Assembly: GCA_012728875.1 (NCBI GenBank)
Contig: JAAYEF010000010.1
Coordinates: 1-64,000 of the forward strand
Source: Candidatus Cloacimonadota bacterium
Lineage (GTDB): Bacteria; Cloacimonadota; Cloacimonadia; Cloacimonadales; Cloacimonadaceae
DNA: 64,000 nucleotides
Reading direction: 5' to 3'
The notes beneath the pieces were generated by a model, which saw only the letters and a list, made by a program, of their open reading frames with translations, searched no databases and was not told where the DNA came from. The position numbers were made by a program, and so were the translations under genes. Every line of letters begins with the position of its first letter. The stretch's first letter is position 1. Below are positions 26,382 through 35,527 of this stretch, piece after piece.

Positions 26382-29300
26382 ATGAAGTCATGGATATTGG
26401 TTTTCAGTTTTTGCATTTTGCTAAGTTCAGGCTTTGCTCAGTTTGCAGGTGGCTCGGGCACCAGATCCAATCCCTGGCAGGTGGCAACAGCGAAACAGCT
26501 GGACAACGTGCGGAATTATTTAGGCGAAGCACACAAAAATAAGTATTTCATCCAAACTGCGGACATAGATCTGGGTGTGACTCCGTGGAACCAGGGAGAA
26601 GGTTGGATGCCGATTGGATATTATTATGATTATGAAAGCAGCACTCGCACAGGATTTTACGGTAACTACAATGGTAACGGGAAGGTCATTTCCAACCTGT
26701 ATATAAATAGACCGGACGGTGATTATCAGGGTTTATTTGGATTTTCCTCAGGTGAAATCAAGAATCTGGGACTCGTTGATGTCAACGTGAGAGGAAAATC
26801 GTTTGTAGGCAACTTGGCTGGAAGCAATGGCGGTACCATCAGCAATTGCTACAGTTCCGGCAGTGTGACTGGAGACCAAGATATCGGAGGCTTGGCAGGA
26901 TATAATGAAGGCAGCATCAACAATTCTTACAGCGTGTGCAGTGTTAAAGGGAGTGGTCGTATCGGTGGATTGGCGGGATATAATCAGGGTACCTTTAGTA
27001 ACTGTTATTGTAAAGGCAATGTGAACGGGGACGCTTTTGTCGGCGGCTTGGTGGGGTTAAGTTATGGCACGTTTAGCAACTGTTACAGTGCTTGTTACAA
27101 TGGCGGCAATGGGTGCGCAGGCGTCTTGATCGGGAACGGTAATGGCATTTTCAGTAACTGCTATTGGGATATGCAGGTTTCAGGCTGCAACTTTAAATTA
27201 TATGGAGAAGGCAGATCCACAAGCGAGATGGTTTTTCCTCATGCGTCAAATACCTATGTTAATTGGGACTGGAGTGTCTGGAAACCTGATGTGGACCACA
27301 GTGTCAATGATGGGTATCCTTATTTCAGGCCAGCGGATGATTTTGCCACACAGTTGCCTGAGGCTGCAGCATATCCCATACCTGCTGACCACAGTAAGAT
27401 GGTCCCTGTAGATTACAAATTACAATGGCGTGTGGTTTTCACCCCGACAAATATTGATCCGCTCTGTGGGTTCAAGCTCTGGCTGGGTACGGATAATCCA
27501 CCTACTAATATCATCAATGGGCTGGATATTGGTCATGAAAACGAGTTTGACCCGAGCTCTTTTCTTACATTGAACAGCACCTACTACTGGCGCGTTGTTC
27601 CCTACAATGAGCTGGGAGAAACGGTTAATGTCCCAGTTTGGTCTTTTCGCACCTATTCAACAACCGGGTTTGATGGGGGCTCGGGAACGGAAAAAGACCC
27701 TTGGCGAATTGCCAATGCCGGGCACCTTTACAATGTAAGACACTACATAGGTAAGGCTCACAAAAACAAATATTTCATTCAAACTGCTGACATCGATCTG
27801 GGTGTTGCTCCGTGGAACCAAGGGGAAGGCTGGGTGCCAATAGGATATGGGGATATCGATAATAATTGGAATTGGGAGTGGATAGGAGTTTATGATGAGG
27901 ATAAATACGATTTGGATTTTTATGGAAATTACAATGGAAACGGTAAAATCATTAGGAATCTGTTTATTAACCGGCCAGACAGTAATCTTCAAGGATTGTT
28001 TGGCCGGTTTTTAGGTCAAATCCATAAATTGGGACTTGAAAATATGAACGTGAACGGGTGTTCCTTAATCGGTGGCTTGGCGGGAAGTAATGGAGGCAGC
28101 ATCAGCAACTGTTACAGCAAGGGCGTTGTTAATGGGAATTCTTGTGCAGGTAGTTTGGTGGGATATAATGATTGGGGTTCCATCAACAATTGCTACAGCA
28201 CTGGCAGTGTGAGTGGAGAATCTTCTAGCGATGGCATGGTGGGCTGTAATTTTGATAGTCATCTCATCAACTGTTATAGTGATGTGCAGACATCAGGCCA
28301 GAGCCTCAACTTATATTCAGAAAACAGAACCAAGAAAGAGATGGTTTTTCCTTATGCATCAAACACTTATGTTAATTGGGACTGGCGAGTCTGGAAACCT
28401 GATGTGGACCACAGTGTCAATAACGGATATCCATATTTTAGACCAACGAATGAGATAGCCACACAGTTACCCGAAGTTGCCATTAATCCGATACCTGCAG
28501 ACCAAAGTACATCAATTCCACTTGATTACATGTTGCAATGGCAGGTAATATTTAGCACGACAAACACGGATGTGCCCCGAGGTTTTAAGCTTTGGTTGGG
28601 CACGAATAATCCTCCTTCAAATATCATCGACGGGTTGGACCTCGGCTATGTTAATGGTTATGATCCGAGTCACTTTCTTTCATTGAACAGCACCTACCAT
28701 TGGCGAGTAGTTCCTTACAATGAGCTGGGGGAAGCGGTTAATATACCTGTTTGGTCTTTTCACACCTATGCAACAACTGGATTCGGTGGCGGTTCCGGAA
28801 CAGAACGAGACCCTTGGCGAGTTAGCAATGCCGGGCACCTTTATAATTTAAGATACTTTCTGGGGGAGACCCATGCAGATAAATTTTTTATCCAAACTGC
28901 GGACATCGATTTAGGTGTAACACCTTGGAGCCAAGGAGAAGGCTGGATCCCGATTGGATGCATTGATGACAATGAAAATGATACAGAGTTTTCTGGACAT
29001 TACAACGGGAATGGAAAAGTTATTTCTAACCTGTACATATATAGGCCGAGCAGTGATTATCAGGGGTTATTTGGATGTTCATCCGGACGAATATTGAATA
29101 TTGGACTTGAGGATGTAAGTGTGATTGGTAAAGACTTTACTGGTTGCTTACTAGGGAGAAATAGCGGCATCATCCGCAACTGTTACAGCATGGGTAGCTT
29201 GAACGGGGACAGTGAAACGGGTGGTCTAGTGGGATACAATGACGGCACTATCAGCAGCTGTTACAGCACAGTCAACGTAAACGGGAACATAAATACTGGT

Positions 29301-29678
29301 TGTCTGATTGGGAGTAACTATGGTACCATAACTGATTGTTACAGCACTGGTAACGTGACCGGAGGGATAGCCGGTGGTCTGGTAGGGCCGAATAGAGGCG
29401 CCATCAATAATTGCTATAGCACAGGCAAAGTGAACGGTAAGCTTGATGGTGGCTTGGTAGGTTATAATTCTGACACTATCAATAACTCCTACTGGAAGAA
29501 GCATACATCAGATCTAACCGGCGACTACGACGATGGAGGCAGAACAACAAAGGAGATGGTGTATCCTTATTCCGCGAACACATATAAGGGATGGAATTTC
29601 TGGGATGTTTGGGCAGCAGATTCGACAGGAAAGATAAATGGAGGTTATCCATATTTAAGGTTCCAGAAGAGCCAATAA
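26382..29678 (+). CDS. Secreted GLUG-repeat surface protein with threefold internal duplication
   Basis: A 1098-residue exported protein. The start is the ATG before MKSWILVFSFCILLSSGFAQ, behind GGAGG; the frame is open 30 bases further up. Three large repeats of about 370-400 residues each contain a conserved block (NKYFIQTADIDLGVTPW, GNYNGNGKVISNLYI), a run of GLUG motifs (GGLAGYNEGSINNSYS and similar), and, in the first two, a Fn3-like linker with GFKLWLGTDNPP. GLUG motifs occur in secreted adhesins and IgA-peptidase-like proteins; no protease motif is seen. The linker is shared with the products at 7075 and 18109. There is no T9SS tail or shared terminal Fn3 module; the end is GGYPYLRFQKSQ. 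Confidence 0.8.
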   Translation: MKSWILVFSFCILLSSGFAQFAGGSGTRSNPWQVATAKQLDNVRNYLGEAHKNKYFIQTADIDLGVTPWNQGEGWMPIGYYYDYESSTRTGFYGNYNGNGKVISNLYINRPDGDYQGLFGFSSGEIKNLGLVDVNVRGKSFVGNLAGSNGGTISNCYSSGSVTGDQDIGGLAGYNEGSINNSYSVCSVKGSGRIGGLAGYNQGTFSNCYCKGNVNGDAFVGGLVGLSYGTFSNCYSACYNGGNGCAGVLIGNGNGIFSNCYWDMQVSGCNFKLYGEGRSTSEMVFPHASNTYVNWDWSVWKPDVDHSVNDGYPYFRPADDFATQLPEAAAYPIPADHSKMVPVDYKLQWRVVFTPTNIDPLCGFKLWLGTDNPPTNIINGLDIGHENEFDPSSFLTLNSTYYWRVVPYNELGETVNVPVWSFRTYSTTGFDGGSGTEKDPWRIANAGHLYNVRHYIGKAHKNKYFIQTADIDLGVAPWNQGEGWVPIGYGDIDNNWNWEWIGVYDEDKYDLDFYGNYNGNGKIIRNLFINRPDSNLQGLFGRFLGQIHKLGLENMNVNGCSLIGGLAGSNGGSISNCYSKGVVNGNSCAGSLVGYNDWGSINNCYSTGSVSGESSSDGMVGCNFDSHLINCYSDVQTSGQSLNLYSENRTKKEMVFPYASNTYVNWDWRVWKPDVDHSVNNGYPYFRPTNEIATQLPEVAINPIPADQSTSIPLDYMLQWQVIFSTTNTDVPRGFKLWLGTNNPPSNIIDGLDLGYVNGYDPSHFLSLNSTYHWRVVPYNELGEAVNIPVWSFHTYATTGFGGGSGTERDPWRVSNAGHLYNLRYFLGETHADKFFIQTADIDLGVTPWSQGEGWIPIGCIDDNENDTEFSGHYNGNGKVISNLYIYRPSSDYQGLFGCSSGRILNIGLEDVSVIGKDFTGCLLGRNSGIIRNCYSMGSLNGDSETGGLVGYNDGTISSCYSTVNVNGNINTGCLIGSNYGTITDCYSTGNVTGGIAGGLVGPNRGAINNCYSTGKVNGKLDGGLVGYNSDTINNSYWKKHTSDLTGDYDDGGRTTKEMVYPYSANTYKGWNFWDVWAADSTGKINGGYPYLRFQKSQ

Positions 29679-29742
29679 CCGTATCAAGCACCTATACTGT
29701 CTCAACTGGACCCAGCATAGAGTTTTCCCGCGCTGGAGACAC

Positions 29743-29811
29743 CAAAATACACATGGTTCGTTTTTTTTGCGTCATATCGGGGAGTGGCAGCATAAAGGCA
29801 TCAGCCAAGAA
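29743..29811 (+). repeat. Dispersed intergenic repeat, copy downstream of the GLUG gene
   Basis: CAAAATACACATGGTTCG followed by a T run and GTCATATCGGGG, 64 bp after the stop codon. It aligns with 26142-26199 with a few changes. Confidence 0.75.
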
Positions 29812-30391
29812 TAATGGTTAGTAAAAGGAATAAATACCCCTCCCCCTAGTTTTTCTCTATGATGAGACCAATTGTTGCTTTTCTTCCCATTTTCCAATAG
29901 GAGGCTTGAATTTGTATCAGACTCCGTAACGTTATTCCATTTGGATTTGGACGGATAGTAAATGTAGTTATATACATCCCCTACCCCATTTTTGGATGGT
30001 ATATCTTCTCTATGAAAATAGAATTCAAACTAATCTGTCAAATGTATGGGGATGAACCCAGAGTCAATGAAGGCAGGAGCCTACACCTTAAGTGTGCCCA
30101 CACTGGCTTGGCTCTTCTACTTGACAAAAGAACAGTGAGTTATAATTTGATTCAACCTGTTCCTGCGAAGATGTAATACATGGCAACAAGAAAAACAACA
30201 AAGTTCGCCAAGGCAATGAATGGAATACGGTTTTACCCTGTTGATTGCGTGTCAGTTGCTGTAGATTATTTTGTTTTTCGATTGGGTTATATTTAACCGG
30301 AACCGCATGATGGAAGGAAAAAATATCGGCATTTGTGTTACGTGCTTTTTGCAAAGTTAATGTTTTCAGTTGGTTGTTGAGATAGCAGTAT
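29812..30391. other. Intergenic region upstream of the McrB-like gene
   Basis: About 580 bp, AT-rich, no recognised gene. It should hold the promoter of the downstream pair; no clear -35/-10 pair was found. It could also hide the decayed 5' end of the McrB-like gene, which lacks an ATG. Confidence 0.4.
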
Positions 30392-31855
30392 TTGTATTAT
30401 AAACGAGTTAACCTCCTGATCTTGGCGTATGGCGTAAGTGCTACAAATCCGCCGAATAGAAACTGGCATTTTCCTGAAGAAAGACCTCCCACCACGAAAG
30501 AATATTTCAGACGTAATGGATTGGGTGAGCCAGAGAGATACCCGGAGTCCTTTATTTATAAGGCTTATGAAATATTGGATACCACAAACAGAGGATTGGA
30601 TGAAGCCACGATCGTTGGAGATCTGGATGCTCTGCTTGACGAATATAAGGGTATCTTTGAAAATCCAATTCCTGAAGAGCCTGAAACCCCCATCCAGCCT
30701 CCTCCAACCATTGTGGAATCAAATCCCGCAAAAACTCAGGAACATTCGCTTGTATCAAAATTTTTGGACGCCGCAAAGTCCGCTCATTATCGGGTTTCAG
30801 AGGATCTTGCCACCCGTTACATTGCTTCCCTGCTCACCAAACCGTTTGTGATCCTCACCGGGCTTTCCGGCTCGGGCAAGACCAAGCTGGCGCAGGTGTT
30901 TGCAGAATGGATTTGCGAGAGTGAAGAGCAATACAGAATTGTGCCCGTGGGAGCGGATTGGACAAACAGGGAACCCCTGCTGGGCTTTCCCAACGCCTTG
31001 GACCGGGGCAGATATGTGAGCCCGGACAGCCGTGTGTTGGAACTGATGATTGACGCAGAAAGAAACCCGGACAAGCCTTATTTCTTGATCCTGGACGAGA
31101 TGAACATGAGCCATGTGGAGCGCTATTTTGCAGACTTTTTGAGCGCGATGGAATCCGGAGAGAAAATCTTTTTGCACCCCGAAAGCCATGATCTGGAAGG
31201 GATTCCATCCAGTGTGACCCTGCCTGCGAACCTCTTTATGGTTGGCACGGTGAATATCGACGAAACCACCTATATGTTCAGTCCAAAGGTTTTGGACCGC
31301 GCCAATGTGATCGAATTTCGTGTGAGCGACACCGAAATGGATGTATTTCTGCGGGGCGACACTCACTCCGCCATCGAAATGAAGCGAGGTTCGGGCTCTG
31401 AACTTGGAAATCTTTTCATAAGCTTGAGAAACGGAGAAAAACAGAGCCATGATTTTGCGCGGGAAAAGCTGATGGAGTTTTTTAGGGAATTGCGACCCAT
31501 CGGAGCCGAATTCGGCTATCGCACCGCTTCGGAGATCAGCCGCTTTTTCAGTTTTATGAAAAAGCTGAGCCCGGATGCGGAAAACGACGCCATTTTGGAC
31601 GGCGCCATTTTTCAAAAGCTTTTGCCCAAGGTGCACGGTTCGCGCAGCAAGCTGGATCCCGTTTTGAAAAAGCTGATTGGCCTGTGCCTGTCACCCAGCG
31701 AAGCCCAAAAAGAGCTTGTGGATGTTTTGATCAAGGGAAGCAAGGTTCCCAACGAGCCCGATCTGCTAGTGAGATATCCGCTTTCCCTGGAAAAACTTCT
31801 TCGCATGTATCGAAACATGACCGACAATGGCTTCACCAGCTTTGCGGAAGCTTGA
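30392..31855 (+). CDS. McrB-like AAA+ GTPase/ATPase of a type IV restriction-like system
   Basis: A 487-residue protein. An N-terminal part of about 110 residues (NWHFPEERPPTTKEYF) precedes the McrB-type AAA+ domain: Walker A GLSGSGKT (157-164), Walker B FLILDEMNMSHVERYF, and the McrB nucleotide motif in MVGTVNIDETTYMF. Known family role: McrB forms the motor that brings the McrC nuclease to modified or foreign DNA. The next gene, 21 bp on, encodes the McrC-like partner. There is no ATG in the first 200 codons; TTG 30392 is the earliest possible start after an in-frame TAG, without a good ribosome site. The 5' end may be truncated. Confidence 0.8.
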   Translation: MYYKRVNLLILAYGVSATNPPNRNWHFPEERPPTTKEYFRRNGLGEPERYPESFIYKAYEILDTTNRGLDEATIVGDLDALLDEYKGIFENPIPEEPETPIQPPPTIVESNPAKTQEHSLVSKFLDAAKSAHYRVSEDLATRYIASLLTKPFVILTGLSGSGKTKLAQVFAEWICESEEQYRIVPVGADWTNREPLLGFPNALDRGRYVSPDSRVLELMIDAERNPDKPYFLILDEMNMSHVERYFADFLSAMESGEKIFLHPESHDLEGIPSSVTLPANLFMVGTVNIDETTYMFSPKVLDRANVIEFRVSDTEMDVFLRGDTHSAIEMKRGSGSELGNLFISLRNGEKQSHDFAREKLMEFFRELRPIGAEFGYRTASEISRFFSFMKKLSPDAENDAILDGAIFQKLLPKVHGSRSKLDPVLKKLIGLCLSPSEAQKELVDVLIKGSKVPNEPDLLVRYPLSLEKLLRMYRNMTDNGFTSFAEA

Positions 31856-31876
31856 TTTTTCCTCAGATGAAATTCC

Positions 31877-34147
31877 ATGGAATACGAATTAACGCTTTTT
31901 GACGGCTCAAAAGCAACGATTTCACTTAAAGCCGAAAAAGAAAAGAGCCTGGAAATAATCAACCCGGAAGAAGCGTGGAGGAAGTGCGAAGCCCAAATCC
32001 AGGTGTATGAGGGATGCAACTATGAATACGAAATTGAAGGTTTTCACCTGTCGGAAGAGTTCGGTGTTGTAAAAAACTCAGCATTCCACAGTTCCTCTGG
32101 CAGAATTATTCCCGGAAACCTGGTGGGCACGCTCAGCATCGACATTCTCTCCGATTCAGAAAATGAAAAAGCCGGCGTTTTGAAGCTGGAAGTACGTTCC
32201 AGGAAAATAGAATACCGGGAAGACTATCAGGAAATGCTGAGATTCATTGCAGACCGTTGCAACGAACTCATTTTGAAATCCAACAGCCCGGTCGAGCAGT
32301 TGGTTGGGCCGGTGTTCATCGATGTTTCCCGGGGGCTGTATCAAAGATTCGCCTTTCTGCGCTCCATCCTGGATTCGCAGGAGTTCAAAGATGCGGTGAA
32401 CCGGGTGCTGTCTGCCCCGGTGAGCACCTGGAGCGACGTGGAATCCGCGCGCGACATCCGCAACGTGAGACGCTTTGACCGGGCGATGGTCCGCCAAATT
32501 GCCTCAGGAGGGAAAAGAGAAGCGCTTCCCTCCAGCCATCCCCTGGCCCAAAAAATGAATTCCGTTCCCAGCATGATCACCGGCAGGCAAAAAGTCACCA
32601 CGGTTGACACACCGGAAAACAGGTTTGTAAAACACGCCTTGAACAGTTTTTTGAATTTGTGTTCCGTGGTGAGGGAACGAGCCGGGGAGGACCACAGACT
32701 GTTCGACGAATCATCCGTGCTCATAAACACGCTGGATCAATGGTTGAGCAACTCCCTTTTCCGGGAACTTGGCATGCCGGAATCCATTCCGCTGAACAGT
32801 CCGGTTCTGCAAAGGAAAGAGGGTTATCGGGAAATTCTGAAGGTTTGGCTGATGCACGACCTGGCTTCCCGGGTTTGCTGGGAAGGTGGAGAAAACGTTT
32901 ATGGCGGCGGCAAAAAAAATATCGCCGTTCTCTATGAATATTGGGTGTTTTTCAAGCTTTTGGATATCGTTCAGGAAGTTTTCAGCGTGGAACCCAAGGA
33001 CATTTCTTCGCTCATCTCCCTGGATGACAGTGGCTTGAACCTGAACCTGATACAGGGCAGGCATGTTGCCATCAAGGGTGTTTACCAGGCAAAAAACAGG
33101 ATCATGAACATCGAGCTCAACTATAACCGGACTTTCAGCATGGTTGATAAATATCCCGATGCGGGCAGCTGGACCAAAGGCTTGAGGCCGGACTATACGC
33201 TGAGCATCTGGCCTTTCGGTTTGGATGGGGAAAAAGGCAAACAACAAGCCGAAGAGGAAGAGAATATCGTCCACATCCACTTCGATGCGAAATACAGGGT
33301 GAAAGAGATCAAAGATCTGCTTGGCGAAGAACCCGAAGAGGGAAAACCTTTGCCGGCGGATACCAAAGATGCGGATTTGATGAAAATGCACGCCTATCGG
33401 GATGCGATTCGCAGATCCGGGGGTTCCTACGTGATTTTCCCAGGGGTTAAGACCTCCGAGGGCAACACCCGGATTTACAGAGGTTTTCGCGAAATTATTC
33501 CCGGTTTGGGAGCGTTTCCGCTCAATCCCTCCGAAGCGGATGAAAACTCGCAGGACCTTGCCAAGTTTCTATCCCAGGTGGCTCAACACATGATGAATCG
33601 CGTCACTCAGCGTGAAAAAATGGCACAGAAGGCATATCAAACCTACAGTGAAGAAGAGCGAGACCCGCTTTTTGCCGAACTGCCCAGGGCGGAAGACGGT
33701 TCGCACGACGTGATCCCGGATGAAACCTGGGTTTTGGTTTGTTACTATAAAAACTCCCAGCAGTTGGCCTGGATTGAAGAAAAACTGCTGTACAACGCCA
33801 GGGCGCAGGGCGAAAATGCCTTGGAGGAATTGAGCCCAGAAGCGATGAGCGCCAAGTATATTTTGCTGTATGGAGGGAGGGGTTCAGCCCAAAAAATCTA
33901 TCCCTTGGAAAAGGGAGGACCTGTGCTTTTCAGCGCGGAAAAACTGAAGGAAAAGGGGTATCCCGGCACTCCAAGTGTTTCCCACTATTTGGTTTATCAC
34001 ATCAGGGATAAGGACCCCGTTCCGGAATTCAAGAGCCTGGATTTCAAAATTGAACAGCTCGGACTGCGCACAGGTTTCAGAGGCGACTATAAACCCTATC
34101 CCGTGCGTTTGGATGTGCTTTTGCGCAACACAGAGCCCTTGGGCTGA
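31877..34147 (+). CDS. McrC-like protein, DUF2357 plus PD-(D/E)xK nuclease
   Basis: A 756-residue protein starting at ATG 31877. The N-terminal half, with VDTPENRFVKHALNSFLNLC near 240, fits the DUF2357 domain of McrC-type proteins. The C-terminal half contains the nuclease core: a possible Glu in a helix near 335 (AVLYEYWVFFKLLD), IHFDAKYRVKEI (Asp-x-Lys) and the following helix DLMKMHAYRDAIR. A further domain of about 150 residues ends the protein (DETWVLVCYYKN onward). With the McrB-like motor encoded directly upstream, it should act as the DNA-cleaving subunit of a type IV restriction-like system. Convergent with hisC, 14 bp apart. Confidence 0.8.
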   Translation: MEYELTLFDGSKATISLKAEKEKSLEIINPEEAWRKCEAQIQVYEGCNYEYEIEGFHLSEEFGVVKNSAFHSSSGRIIPGNLVGTLSIDILSDSENEKAGVLKLEVRSRKIEYREDYQEMLRFIADRCNELILKSNSPVEQLVGPVFIDVSRGLYQRFAFLRSILDSQEFKDAVNRVLSAPVSTWSDVESARDIRNVRRFDRAMVRQIASGGKREALPSSHPLAQKMNSVPSMITGRQKVTTVDTPENRFVKHALNSFLNLCSVVRERAGEDHRLFDESSVLINTLDQWLSNSLFRELGMPESIPLNSPVLQRKEGYREILKVWLMHDLASRVCWEGGENVYGGGKKNIAVLYEYWVFFKLLDIVQEVFSVEPKDISSLISLDDSGLNLNLIQGRHVAIKGVYQAKNRIMNIELNYNRTFSMVDKYPDAGSWTKGLRPDYTLSIWPFGLDGEKGKQQAEEEENIVHIHFDAKYRVKEIKDLLGEEPEEGKPLPADTKDADLMKMHAYRDAIRRSGGSYVIFPGVKTSEGNTRIYRGFREIIPGLGAFPLNPSEADENSQDLAKFLSQVAQHMMNRVTQREKMAQKAYQTYSEEERDPLFAELPRAEDGSHDVIPDETWVLVCYYKNSQQLAWIEEKLLYNARAQGENALEELSPEAMSAKYILLYGGRGSAQKIYPLEKGGPVLFSAEKLKEKGYPGTPSVSHYLVYHIRDKDPVPEFKSLDFKIEQLGLRTGFRGDYKPYPVRLDVLLRNTEPLG

Positions 34148-34161
34148 GAGGCTGGTTTGGC

Positions 34162-35229
34162 TTAGCGCTGCGCCCAGGCGCCAACGGCTTCCAAAAAGGC
34201 TTCGTTATCATCCGTGCAGGACACGGTGGCGCGCAGATGGTCTTTCAGCTTGGGCAGTCCGCTCACGTCTCTGACGGCGATCTCGTTATCCAGCAGGTGT
34301 TGATAGAGTTCGGGGGTTTTTTCTCCGGCGCTGAACGCCAAAAAGTTTGTGTGGGAGGGCTGCACTTTGAGCTTGGGCAGTTCATTCAAGCCTTCAAAGA
34401 TTTTATCGCGTTCCAGGATGATGCGTTGCACCTGATCCAGAAAGAGCTCTTTGTTTTCCAGGATACTGAGAGCGAAAGCCTGGCTGAGCAGGCTGCTGTG
34501 GAAGGTGATGAAGACCTTGCTGAGTTCGTGGATGTTTTCGGCTGAAGAAAGCGCATAGCCAAAGCGAAGCCCGGAGCCTGAAAAGGCTTTGGAAAAGGAA
34601 CGTACCAAAAGGAGGTTCGGATGTTTGTGCAATTCACTGGCGAAGCTGGCTTGGGAAAACTCGAAATAGGTTTCGTCGATGAGCACCAGCTTGTTGGGCA
34701 AGTTTTCCACGATGTGGCGCAACTGGCTGTGGGGAAAGAGGTTGCCGGTGGGATTGTTCGGGTTGCAGAGCACCGCCACCTTGCAGTCGGGATGGGAGGC
34801 TTTTTCCAGATATTCGTCCGCATCAAAGCTGAAGTCGCTATTCAGATGTTGAAAACGGATGCCCATGCCCACCATGTCACAAAAGGTTTCAAAGTCGAAA
34901 TATGAGGGTGCCAGGCTGAGGGCAAAGGAATTTTCGTTTTCGCGTGCCGCCAGAAAGCTGTGGAAAAGGATGTCGTCCGCACCGTTTGCCCAGATCAGGT
35001 TTTGGGGCTCAACCTGGGCATATTCCGCCAGCTTGGCGCGCAGTTCCGCGGTCACGGGGCTGTGATAGCGGTTCAGGCTCACGCTTTCCAAGCGCTGCAA
35101 AAAGCTTTCCTTGATGGCTTGGTGGGGGTCAAGGCAATTTTCGTTCAGACACATCATTCTGCGCTTGTGTTCAATCTTAACAACCGATGGGCTTTTGCTT
35201 TGCAGGTCACTGCGAAAATATCCGTTCAT
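34162..35229 (-). CDS. hisC: Histidinol-phosphate aminotransferase-like PLP enzyme
   Basis: A 355-residue class I/II aminotransferase. The start is the ATG before MNGYFRSDLQSK, behind AAAGGAG. Visible features: the RMMCLNENCLDPH N-terminus, CNPNNPTGN, LIDETYFEF, and the PLP lysine in VRSFSKAFSGSGLRFGYA. HisC transfers an amino group between histidinol phosphate and 2-oxoglutarate in histidine synthesis. No other his gene is in the window, so a role in another amino acid transamination cannot be excluded. It sits alone between two accessory cassettes and has its own probable promoter. Confidence 0.8.
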   Translation of the reverse strand: MNGYFRSDLQSKSPSVVKIEHKRRMMCLNENCLDPHQAIKESFLQRLESVSLNRYHSPVTAELRAKLAEYAQVEPQNLIWANGADDILFHSFLAARENENSFALSLAPSYFDFETFCDMVGMGIRFQHLNSDFSFDADEYLEKASHPDCKVAVLCNPNNPTGNLFPHSQLRHIVENLPNKLVLIDETYFEFSQASFASELHKHPNLLLVRSFSKAFSGSGLRFGYALSSAENIHELSKVFITFHSSLLSQAFALSILENKELFLDQVQRIILERDKIFEGLNELPKLKVQPSHTNFLAFSAGEKTPELYQHLLDNEIAVRDVSGLPKLKDHLRATVSCTDDNEAFLEAVGAWAQR

Positions 35230-35253
35230 GGTAATTTCTCCTTTGGCAAGCAT

Positions 35254-35282
35254 AGTATAGCTTGAAAATCAACTTGAGGCAA
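35254..35282 (-). promoter_or_regulatory. Candidate promoter of hisC
   Basis: On the minus strand TTGCCT (35277-35282), a 17-base spacer and TATACT (35254-35259), about 25 bp before the start codon. The short leader leaves room only for the ribosome site. Confidence 0.55.
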
Positions 35283-35420
35283 AAGAATTGAGCTCGACGG
35301 GCAAAAAAAGCTTGACACGGATATCATAGCATAAATAATGCGATTATTAAATTTGGCTTGCATAGGCAGTGAATAATGAGGGCTTTCGGGCACCTCCGTG
35401 ATCTTGAGAAACACTGATTG

Positions 35421-35452
35421 GGAAATTACCCCAACATTTGGGACTTAACAAC
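35421..35452 (+). repeat. Dispersed fragment related to 99-131
   Basis: CCAACATTTGGGACTTAACAA at 35431 differs by one base from CCAACATTTGGGACTCAACAA at 110, and the surrounding bases are also similar. In the corresponding frame this copy carries a stop. It is probably a decayed piece of the same element whose remains flank the IS1634-type insertion. Confidence 0.6.
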
Positions 35453-35527
35453 CTGTAGATATCAGATTTATATATAACTGACTAACAAAAAATGTATTTA
35501 ACTATTAACCAAAGATGTGAGGTCGTA

